64,000 bases of DNA from Tubiluchus corallicola (Eukaryota; Priapulida; Priapulimorpha; Priapulimorphida; Tubiluchidae): the NCBI GenBank assembly GCA_030141605.1, contig JAQGDQ010000900.1, positions 15,001 through 79,000 of the forward strand. Reading direction: 5' to 3'. Below the pieces are notes generated by a model. The model saw nothing but the letters and a program-made list of their open reading frames with translations, had not been told where the DNA came from and made no database searches. A program made the position numbers and the translations under genes. Below, in pieces: positions 12,665-21,670 of the stretch. Position 1 is the first letter of the stretch. Every line of letters begins with the position of its first letter.

Positions 12665-12750
12665 ATCCCTGAGCGCCACGAACCCACCGCCACGAACCCA
12701 CCGCCACGAACCTACCGCCACGAACTCACAGCCACAACCTCACAGCCATT
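12665..12750 (+). repeat. short tandem repeat with CCGCCACGAACC core
   Basis: Four to five tandem, decaying copies of CCACGAACCCACCG follow the 114-bp array immediately. Confidence 0.85.
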
Positions 12751-13052
12751 AGAGGCATATAATATGTAACGGCGCTACGAGAGCTAAGCTTCATTATGAT
12801 TCCACATTCATCAGTGACAAGCGTTTCAGCCAGCTGCTCTCAACAACCAAGGAAGCCTAGCAATCAGCAAGCGGTCATAATAGTTCACGAAGCTTAGTAA
12901 TGAAGCCAAGTATAAGTAAAGAGTTAATGTAATAACAGTTCATGCAGCACAGTATGAAGCCAAGTATGAATAAGTAGTTAATGATAAATGGTGTGTCTAT
13001 GGTATCACTATTGTCTTGAAAAAACCTCTTCTTAGTGTCTTGTGATAGCATA

Positions 13053-13800
13053 AACTTAAATGACAAGAAAAGGGGTGCCTGAAGTATGTTTGAAAAATCG
13101 CCCTGAAAAATTATACGACTTTACAGCAATTTTATGCACATATCGTATTCGCTTTGAAAGGAATTTTCGTTTGTTTTCATTTTAAATCTCCCGCAATACT
13201 GTTCCGAAGTCGCCATTACATGACGTCATACACGCACAACGTAAATCAGGGGAAGAAAAGGAAATATTAAACTATCTTCCAAAAACTTTCCATGCTTATG
13301 TATATTACTAAGCATTTTGCTTACCTACTTGAAAGACTTATATAACTAGAAAAGAAAATTGTTAATTATTTAAAATGTTTTCACCGATTTGTAAAATGTA
13401 GTTGACCCACCTCCAGGGTGCACCACTCACTAACCAGAAAACGTATTTTTAGTCTTATTGACAAGATACAATATCTTAAAATTTTGCTTAGTTAGTGAAG
13501 AATGCGCTACGAGTGCTCTGATTATTTTTTCAAACTTTACACAATGTTATCTAAACTTGTTTCAAATGAGCTGTTGTCAAAATGGCTGCGTCTAACGGTC
13601 ATCGCGGGAGTTTAAATGCACATGTTTTAAGCAACGTTACTGCCGACGCAAGTCCTGCATGCAAAAAGACAGTACAGCAATGTCTACCATACTAGAGAAA
13701 GAACAGCAAGCTTCCTGGGGCCATAACACTTGTTGTCTTTGAGTTATACTAGTCAGACTAAAATAGTTCATGGTTACGAAATGTTCTTAACAACCAAAGT
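13053..13800 (+). repeat. family-2 MITE, 3'-truncated copy
   Basis: It starts CTTAAATGACAAGAAAAGGG and matches 5715-6455 in order. Matching stops after TGTTCTTAACAACCA, so the right terminus is missing. It lies about 0.6 kb upstream of the first paralogue gene. Confidence 0.75.
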
Positions 13801-14379
13801 TAAGCGTTCAAAAAGTCCGTTCAGTAAGTGGATGAGCGATTGCGAGGAAATCTGCTTCAGAGACTTTTATCCGTCGTAATGTTTTCGCTGTTGAAGGACA
13901 CGCATGCGTACTAAGGATCTCTGCCTGTTACAGAATTGTTCTTGATAAATCGCTAGATTCCTGTACTGCCACAACTATAGCTGTGGGTTGTTGTTTGATT
14001 TTCGCTTGACAAACAGTGTAGTACTCAGACAAAATGTAACAGTGAAAAAGCATTATAATCCTGCTACAGTATTGCACAACGATTGTGCTGCAAATGTCTG
14101 TGCTTCGTCGCAACAAAAACGTGAAACAAAACAAACCAGAAACTTTGATGCTACAGAAAGATTTATGAGACAAAATGAAAGACATCCAATTAGCACAGCC
14201 TTTGAACATAATTTGATTCTCTCAAAGTCTGGGGCGTAATTAACGACTCGACTAAAACTGCATCTTAATCACCATGGCAACGTGAATAATGATTTCATAA
14301 TAATTACGATGTTTGGAAACCGTTGGTGACGGTTGCCATGGTTTCGTTTTTGCCTCTTATTGTATATTATCTTACCAGG

Positions 14380-14991
14380 ATGATTTGGAAGTGGTTGTGT
14401 CATCTCGGGTGGGTCTTTGACGGACGCTCAGGGGAGGATGGGCGAAATGGAAAGAGTTACAGTCTGCAGAATGAAATGGTTTCCATGCTAAATGCTTTGG
14501 CTATTCTTGACAACACGCTAAAAACTACGGCAAATAGTAAGACGATGGAAAAAAGTTGTGATAAGAGAGACGTTAACGCTGATTCTGACGTTACCGCATA
14601 CGAAAATGAAGATAGTTTGATTAAATTTGAAAAATCAGACCCACAAATTCTCCCAGAAGAGAATATCTTCAACGAACTGGAACGGTTTGCCCACGAAGAC
14701 GATTCACTTGCAGAGAATGAGCCACTCTTAGGCATGTGGTTTAACGACAGTTATAACCTGAATGACTCCAACGTATCCGGAAAAGAGGAGTCACTTGAGA
14801 ATTCTAACTGCGTCGGCGATAATAGTAAAAACCAGAAGGACTTTATGCAGGAAAGAGATGAAATATCTTCCATTGACGGAGCGGGCGATGATGAACTAGT
14901 AACGGATGATGTGAAGCTTGAACTGAATTTATTAGACAGAAATGAACAGTTATTGTGGAATAAATTGGGTCATATACTGGCAACTCTATCT
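14380..14991 (+). CDS. paralogue A exon 1
   Basis: The open frame ends in ILATLS at a GTAAGT donor (phase 0). Composition is acidic and Asn/Ser-rich after residue 60. The run TTCTTTT...TTATCTTACCAG just before 14379 is a strong acceptor, so 14379 may be the true exon edge. The same frame is also open upstream to an ATG at 14323, which would add a hydrophobic N-terminus. The leader ORF at 13988-14239 could be an upstream exon, but no good donor is seen. Confidence 0.65.
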
Positions 14992-17900
14992 GTAAGTGGA
15001 AAAATTAATGATTCTTTAGAGGGAAATAAAACAGCGGGAAAAGGGGAGTAAGAATGATGCAGAGGGGATAACATGTCTAAGAAAGCGAGAGAAGGGGAGA
15101 GGGCAAACCAGCTGCAGACTAACCGATTAACTAACCAGCCACTTAGCAAAATGATTTCTTAACTAAATGGCTTCTTGACTGATGTCTGTCCAGCTAGCTT
15201 ACTGACCAACGGATTAGCAGACTGACCAGCAAGCCAGATTTATAGATTTTTTTATTAATTTATAGATTGACTAACTGAGTGACTGATTGACTACCTAATT
15301 TACCTGGCAAAACGACTGACTAACTGGCTTACTCACTAACTGACAGACTGATTGACTGACAGACGACCTAACTGACTGCCTAACCCACGCACTGACTGAC
15401 TGACTGTTAGACTGACTGACTGCATAACTAACTGGTCGGTTGGCGTACTTGCTAGCGGGCTTTTTTGGCTGAACAGCCGACTGACCAACAAATTTGCCGT
15501 TTACTTAATAACATATAATTTGAGAAAGGAAACGAAAATAAAGAACGAGACAGCCGATCAGTATGGTGGGTACGGTGAGGATAAACTCAACGATAGGTGC
15601 TTAGACAGAAGACTGAAGAGGACAGACAGAATGATAGGTGCTTAGACAAAAGACTGGAGAGGACAGATACAATGATAGGTGCTTAGACAGAAGACTGGAG
15701 AGGACAGACACAATGGTAGGTGCTTAGACAAAAGACTGGAGAGGACAGATACAATGGTAGGTGCTTAGACAGAAGACTGGACAGGACAAACACAATGGTA
15801 GGTGCTTAGACAGAAGGCTGAAGAGGACAGACACAATGGTAGGTGCTTAGACAGAAGACTGAAGACGACAGATACAACGATAGGTGCTTAGACAAAAGAC
15901 TGGGGAGGACAGATACAATGGTAGGTGCTTAGATAGAAGACTGAAGAGGACAGACAGAATGATAGGTGCTTAGACAGAAGACTGGAGAGGACAGACGCAA
16001 TGATAGGTGCTTAAGCAAAAGACTGGAGAGGACAGACGCATTGATAGGTGCTTAAGCAAAAGACTGGAGAGGACAAACACAATGATAGGTGCTTAGACAA
16101 ACGACTGAAGAGGACAGACAGAATGATAGGTGCTTAGACAGAAGACTGGAGAGGACAGACGCAATGATAGGTGCTTAAGCAAAAGACTGGAGAGGACAGA
16201 CGCATTGATAGGTGCTTAAGTAAAAGATTGGAGAGGACAGACATAATGATAGGTGCTTAGACAGAAGACTGAAGAGGACAGAGACAATGGTAGGTTCTTA
16301 CACATAAGACTGAAGAGGACAGACACAATGGTAGGTGCTTAGACAGAAGACTGGACAGGACAAACACAATGGTAGGTGCTTAGACAGAAGGCTGAAGAGG
16401 ACAGACACAATGGTAGGTGCTTAGACAGAAGACTGAAGAGGACAGACACAATGGTAGGTGCTTAGACAGAAGACTGGAGAGGACAGACACAATGATAGGT
16501 GCTTAGACAGAAGACTGAAGAGGACAGACACAGTGGTAGGTGCTTAGACAGAAGACTGAAGAGGACAGACACAATGGTAGGTTCTTAGACAGAAGACTGG
16601 AGAGGACAGACACAATGGTAGGTGCTTAGACAGAAGACTGAAGAGGACAGACACAATGGTAAGTGCTTAGACAGAAGACTGAAGAGGACAGACACAATGT
16701 TAGGTGCTTAGACAAAAGACTGGAGAGGACAGACACAATGGTAGGTGCTTAGGCAGAAGACTGGAGAGGAAATATCGAAGACCACAGAGGGCTAACTTTG
16801 AAATTTATGCTTTATGCAGGAGGCACAGAGCATGCTGCTCGAAAACAGCAACGGAAAAACAAGAGAAGTTGCCTTAAAAGTGCAAGAAGAAATAAAGAAC
16901 TTGAATGAAATTGCAAACGTGTTAAGAAGCTCGGCAAGACGAATCCAGTCAGACAGCAAAGATGCTAATGCCCGTTCTGAAACGGAACGTACCACTGATA
17001 AAATGGAACGAAAGTGAGTTTTCTATTTAGTGACATGTAGAACGTAAGAAGTGCCAGAGAATTCATCAGAATCGGTAGGTGCCAGAGCTGTGCCTAGCTG
17101 GATTCCTAACTGTGGCGCCCGGGGGGGGGGGGGTAACTTCTGGCCGCCCTTTTAATGTCCCCCCAATCATTTGTTTCGTTGGTGAAGCCACAAATTGTGC
17201 ATCCCTGAGCCTGGTTTTCCTTTTTCCACCTGATGGAATAAAGATAAACGATTTTTTTTTCTCTAAAAATCGCCTCGAGTTTGATTTGTGGTACTGCAGC
17301 AGAATAACTGTTTTCTATGCATAAATTGCTCATAACACGACAGTCATTAAACATTCAGCTCCAGCATTAAAACATGCAAAGATTATGAAAGATACAGAAC
17401 ACTACAGGTTTTCCTAACAATACAGTCTGCATTTGGAGAATAACACTTCTGTTTCTCCCAAAATTATTGATCTGCTAACCCAAACGACACCCTACACACG
17501 CCCAGTAAATAACAACATTAGCCTTTTTTCTAGGATGTAGGCAGTAACTAAGTCAGCCACGATGATGCAATGTCGATGTACATAATTTAAAAACCTTTGT
17601 TAATTGTTCTGTTAATGTCGGATTAGTAATTAATAATTAGCAGTCATAGAACTCTAGAAGCCCTCTCACCCTTGCGCCCCCAGGAAACTCCCACCTTGCT
17701 AGGCCTCTTTTCCTAAACCCCAGACCAAGAGTTGATGCAATGCTAAATAAAATGTCTTAATTTATGAAATTTGTGGCCTAAATTGGTCTGTGAAGAGGGC
17801 TTATTGTATCATTTTCAATAAAGATTTTTAATAATAATAATAACTGGTCTGTAAATATTTCAAATAAATGAATTTGGAACTAAATTGTCCGACTGACTAA

Positions 17901-18725
17901 ATACCTAGTAACAACCCTGTCTTCCTCAGTAGGGAAGTTCTTATGTTTTTTATCTATGAAACTGTAAGCTACTAGGAAATTATAGCCTTAAATTCGTTAC
18001 TTCATCAAGTCATACTCAACATCCATGACTTAGTTGACAGTACCTGTGACATGCTAATTTTTATAAGGTCCTGTTACTTTTAATTTGTTTTCAGGTTGAA
18101 CTTAAAACCAAAGAGTGAAACACCGATAGTCGATGAATCAGAAGACCCGCCAGTTGAACTTAATGGAATCGCTCCAGACGCAGTTAAACGAGCTGAAATT
18201 AATAATTTTGAGCCGGATGAACTAGTTCCGCGAGACAGGTGTTCCAAGTGTAATCGTTTCTTGGCAAAACTGACGCAGATTTTAGAACTGCTGTCTCTGA
18301 CTCGGTTAGAATACAATACATGTTCTAATGCTTGCGAAAATCAACAATATTCCCTGACCTGCGACTGCTCTTCTTACGAAATGACTCTTGTGCGGACATC
18401 TCGAGCCGCCATATTGAAAGATGACGTCACCGCAAATCGTGACATGCGCAAAGCGAACGAAATCCAGACAGCTGAAAACAATGCACGGAGGCGCGAGTGT
18501 AGTAACATTATATCTATGACGTCCCGGTGTTTTGAGACGCTTTGGTCTATGCGAAGATTCTACGTAGTGTTTTTATTAGTAAAATTATTGCTTTCCATAG
18601 CATTCGTGTTGAAGTACAATGATTTTAAATCACCAGTAGATGCGCCGTTCATAGAACGTGGCTACACCATGGAGGACTTTTTCTGGTCTTTGTTTGAGAC
18701 AAAGCATATGCCTACTCCTATCTGA
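14380..18725 (+). CDS. paralogue A: three-exon, C-terminally membrane-anchored helical protein
   Basis: Proposed exons are 14380-14991, 16820-17013 and 18095-18725, joined by GT-AG introns of phase 0 and phase 2 and predicting about 478 aa. Order of features: an acidic, Ser/Asn-rich N-terminal half; a charged, probably alpha-helical middle encoded by exon 2; a cysteine motif (CSKC, later CDCS); one strong hydrophobic segment (YVVFLLVKLLLSIAFVL); and a 37-residue C-terminal tail ending HMPTPI. An AATAAA at 18818 follows. I do not recognise the family. The architecture (coiled coil, single C-terminal membrane span, short tail with terminal prolines) would fit a tail-anchored ER or nuclear-envelope protein such as a KASH-type protein, but this is inference. 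Paralogue B at 21503-25642 has the same exon plan. The true start is uncertain: a strong acceptor ends at 14378, one base before the ATG, so a 5' leader exon (cis or spliced leader) is likely. Confidence 0.7.
15125..15470. repeat. degenerate (TGAC)n / (ACTG)n tract
   Basis: Loose CTGACTGAC and CTAACTGAC repeats inside intron 1 of paralogue A. Confidence 0.8.
15590..16780 (+). repeat. 41-bp minisatellite, about 29 copies, in intron 1 of paralogue A
   Basis: The unit contains GATAGGTGCTTAGACAGAAG followed by ACTGGAGAGGACAGACACAA. The landmark GATAGGT/GGTAGGT recurs every 41 bp (15592, 15633, 15674, 15715 and on). The array ends about 40 bp before the exon 2 acceptor, so it occupies most of the intron's 3' half, including where a branch site would be expected. 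Confidence 0.97.
16820..17013 (+). CDS. paralogue A exon 2 (helical segment)
   Basis: The acceptor TTTATGCAG and donor AA|GTGAGT bound a 194-nt exon, phase 0 in and phase 2 out. It encodes a highly charged, probably coiled-coil stretch starting EAQSMLLENS and ending DKMER. It corresponds in position, length and phase to exon 2 of paralogue B (185 nt). Confidence 0.75.
18095..18725 (+). CDS. paralogue A exon 3 (Cys motif, membrane anchor, C-terminus)
   Basis: The acceptor TTTGTTTTCAG precedes it. The split codon AA|G gives Lys, and the frame continues LNLKPKS. Cysteines fall at CSKC, NTCSNAC and CDCS. The conserved LSLTRLE and CDCSSYEMT match LSLTTLE and CDCSLYELT in paralogue B. One hydrophobic span then precedes the tail containing SLFETKHMPTPI (B: KLFNTNHITPCPMYS). 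Confidence 0.8.
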
Positions 18726-18817
18726 AAACGCAAACAAATATTTTTGGTATTCTGATTTGAATGACGGTTAATATCACCTTTTTATACTGTATCAGCATCG
18801 ACTGTGCAGTGATGCAA

Positions 18818-18823
18818 AATAAA
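18818..18823 (+). promoter_or_regulatory. polyadenylation signal of paralogue A
   Basis: AATAAA about 95 nt after the stop codon. The context AATAAACAAT is the same as at the equivalent site of paralogue B (25717). Confidence 0.6.
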
Positions 18824-18949
18824 CAATGGCGCTTTTTGGGCAAACTATTAGGCATTTAGCCCTTTTTATTGATATTGATAATCACTTATCATCAGTAAAT
18901 TGACTGCTTCGTCTCCCACGTTGTTATTATTATTCCTATATGTCACAAT

Positions 18950-19179
<230 letters not shown>

Positions 19180-19180
<1 letters not shown>

Positions 19181-19310
19181 AAGAGGAAGAACAGGGCTAC
19201 ATGATGATGTGGGCTATATTTTAGGGTACGTCCACTGAGAGGAGTAGCGACGAGTTAATTAGATGTTCTATTTTCGGCAATTTCCGCTTAGAAAACTGCT
19301 GACGCAAAGC
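19180..19310 (+). repeat. direct repeat, left copy (partner at 20828-20960)
   Basis: GATGATGTGGGCTATATTTT and TTAATTAGATGTTCTATTTT occur here and again at about 20856 and 20908 in the same order and orientation. The two copies bracket the 5S / zinc-finger / lectin relic. Confidence 0.8.
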
Positions 19311-19387
19311 TGTACCTGTGCGATTATGCACATTTCCATTTCGTATTTCGCTTTTGATACTCTCTTTAAGTGCGTCCCGGCTTACCC

Positions 19388-19875
19388 TCACACCGGGTTG
19401 TGGCTCATCGATTGTGCCATTTTAGCGGCGGTGTAGCGGACGGATCTCCGAATTGTATATATAGCCTCGACCGAGCGATGAGGCAGGCTCTGATGGAGGA
19501 ATTTTGCCAGCCCCATTTTTTTGAGGTGGAACTTGAGTCCTGTTCGGCCATGAGCCTGAATTCGACATCCGTCCACGGTGTACCAGCGCCGTCGGCCCTC
19601 TCCCCCCTGGGTCAAGAGACTGTTGTTATTTTCAACAGGATGAGCCCACCTTCTATGCTGTTGGCATCCCGCGTGCGTTTTAAAGAAACGGGAACATTCT
19701 GGACAGCGGTGAGCATCATCCTGTGACGGCTCGCTACCACTGCTCGCTTGAGCTGTTTCTTCAGGTACTCTGATGGAACAATACCTGTAATGGCAGTGCA
19801 GTAGGCACTCTGGTGTGATGGCCACAGTTTTTCGCACTTCGCACATCGGAATTTGAGCCTATGGACGCCCAATCC
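19388..19875 (-). pseudogene. C2H2 zinc-finger N-terminus of a LINE-like ORF, frameshifted
   Basis: On the minus strand one frame starts MGVHRLKFRCAKC. After an apparent frameshift, an overlapping frame carries CPECSRFFKTHAGCQQH followed by RRWAHP, a canonical C2H2 finger (C-x2-C-x12-H-x4-H). Such fingers occur at the N-terminus of site-specific non-LTR retrotransposons (R2/NeSL-type proteins). No RT motif follows; similarity ends near 19385, at the flanking repeat. On the same strand, a TGAG-type repeat and a 5S rRNA-like segment lie directly upstream. A host zinc-finger gene fragment is the alternative. Confidence 0.45.
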
Positions 19876-19896
19876 ATGGTTACTTTCACATGAACT

Positions 19897-19942
19897 TTAC
19901 TCACTCACTCACTCACTCACTCACTCACTCACTCACTCACCC
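19897..19942. repeat. (ACTC)n microsatellite
   Basis: About 11 tandem ACTC units between the zinc-finger ORF and the 5S-like segment. Confidence 0.95.
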
Positions 19943-19985
19943 ACTTACTCCCAGCTTGTCAAGATAGAGTGTGCGCATCCCGCAA

Positions 19986-20070
19986 ACCTACAGCACCTGC
20001 TATTCCTAGTCGGTCACCCATCCAAGTACTAACCGCCTTTACGTCGCTTAACTTCGGTGATCAGTCGAGA
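19986..20070 (-). pseudogene. 5S rRNA-derived segment (3' two thirds)
   Basis: On the minus strand I read GATCACCGAAGTTAAGC, then GGTTAGTACTTGGATGGGTG, then ACCG and GGTGCTGTAGG. These are the diagnostic conserved blocks of eukaryotic 5S rRNA from about position 30 to the 3' end, and they include the internal RNA polymerase III A-box, intermediate element and C-box. The 5' third is missing and the last stem is altered, so it is not a working 5S gene. It may be a 5S-derived promoter, a SINE3-like head, or the target of the adjacent LINE. Confidence 0.8.
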
Positions 20071-20383
20071 ACCCTTGTCGTCAACCTGATTTGAACAACC
20101 GGTATTTTCAACGCCGTAATTGTGTATAAGCAGATGCTCGTGATGTACAAGAATTGCAAACTTGCTACATAGGAACATGTACAAAGGCGTATAAATTCTC
20201 CTCAAATACCAGTAAAATCCACACTAAGTTTCGTTTATTGTATGATCAGTATACAAATCAGTAACAGCAGTATACAAACATGTTTAATATTAGCCTATAT
20301 CGATTCGATTTTTTTTTACTTTTTCAAGAACGGAGGTGAACGACTTAAAAAGGACAAAAACTCGGATTTCCGTCATAAGTAAT

Positions 20384-20590
20384 CTAGCTTGTCGCCCAGG
20401 ATTCACAAATATACTGAAATTTTGCCCGCAGGATGGCGCAGCTTTCGCCATCGCCGTAATTATCTGGTTGGCCATCTGCTACGTCCCAAGAAGTAAAAAG
20501 AGCAGGTCGCCCTGTTGCAAACCACCTCCAGTCACCCTCCTCGTGTATGTCGGTTAAACCAATCCAAAAATGCTCACCAGCTTTATTAAA
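20384..20590 (-). pseudogene. C-type lectin-like domain fragment
   Basis: The minus-strand translation contains HFWIGLTDIHEEGDWRW, then GQPDNYGDGESCAIL and FQYICE. WIGL, the QPDN carbohydrate and calcium-site motif (QPD is galactose-type) and the terminal ICE are hallmarks of C-type lectin domains. The WND block and third cysteine normally found between ESCA and YICE are missing, and a stop follows ESWATS. An acceptor-like TTTTTTAATAAAG precedes it, so it may be a lone exon. No other lectin exons are seen, so it is probably a broken fragment. Confidence 0.7.
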
Positions 20591-20827
20591 AAACAAAATA
20601 TATTTGATATTAAATTTGCTTATTTGCCATTATATTTTCATATAATATAACACTTATTTAACTTTTATACATTCCATAGCAATTATAACGTACTTTACCA
20701 CTCCCATGAAACACTAAAATAACAAATATTATCAGTGAGTTTTTTTCGAAATTTTGACCAAACAGGATGCAGAAAAAACGTTCTAGCCGCGCCTGGTGGG
20801 ACTCTCGGAAGGAGATATATGGCTTTT

Positions 20828-20965
20828 TAGAAAGAGAAAGAACAGGGTTACACGATGATGTGGGCTATATTTTAGGAGACGTCCACCAAGAGGAGTACCG
20901 ACGAGTTAATTAGATGTTCTATTTTTGACAATTTTCGCTTGAAAAACTGCTGACGCAAGCCATTG
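20828..20965 (+). repeat. direct repeat, right copy (partner at 19180-19310)
   Basis: It shares GATGATGTGGGCTATATTTT, GTCCACC.AGAGGAGTA and TTAATTAGATGTTCTATTTT with the left copy. Confidence 0.8.
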
Positions 20966-21502
20966 TTCGGATATCATCCATTATACTCTGCTTATAACCT
21001 TAAACTTTAATTCTGTGATTTGGCATTTTTTTCTTGAACGAGTTAAGACGGTTGAAGAAGAAGGGCGGATGATTTTTAATTGAAGTATCTGGTTTCTAGC
21101 ACGTGTACTGAAAAATTATAATATTTCTTCACCCCCACATGTAGAATTACTGCAAATTGTTAGCACGTCCCAATCGCTAGTGAGATTATTATGACGTAAC
21201 GCTTGTAACAATGACGTAATGTCTGACGAAATTACTAGTGTCATGGCTATGATCAAACTTGTAACCAAGGACGCCAATATGGCACAAAGCAGAATGGTAG
21301 TAATGGGGCGCGGATTCTAGATAAACTGCCAACATTTTAGATTTTCGCACGTTGAAATTAGGCAGGTTTAGCTGTGCTCACAAGCGAACTTCATCAACTA
21401 CTACGGTACAACGCCAACGTAAATTCAGCCCATTTATGACGTCACCGGAATGAAGGGGTTATCAAGTGGCGGCGGAAGTAGATACTGACCAAATTACTGA
21501 GG

Positions 21503-21670
21503 ATGATTGTCCGAATGGATGGATTTCCTACGAAGCACAGAGCCTACCTACCTGACCACCTCACAGTGGTCAACAGTTTGGAGAAGAACTACCAAACCAA
21601 CGTCCAGCTGTTTCAGGAAGCGGAGACCTTACTTAGGGAGACCTTCGAAAAAATAGTCAACCTACTTATG
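21503..21670 (+). CDS. paralogue B exon 1
   Basis: The frame ends EKIVNLLM at the donor ATG|GTAAGC, phase 0. The C-terminal 25 residues (AETLLRETFEKIVNLL) align loosely with NEQLLWNKLGHILATLS of paralogue A. Another frame of the same DNA reads DDCPNGWISYEAQS, which looks like a lectin start but stops at once. Confidence 0.6.

Noticed and set aside
13988-14239. 83-codon ORF just upstream of paralogue A as its first exon
   Set aside because: No convincing donor before its stop (only GGGGC|GTAATT) and no resemblance to the region upstream of paralogue B; left open but not annotated.
21501-21560. DDCPNGWISYEAQS in the second frame, resembling a C-type lectin start
   Set aside because: It stops after LPT and lies on the strand opposite the lectin fragment at 20.4 kb; the paralogue B frame explains the DNA better.
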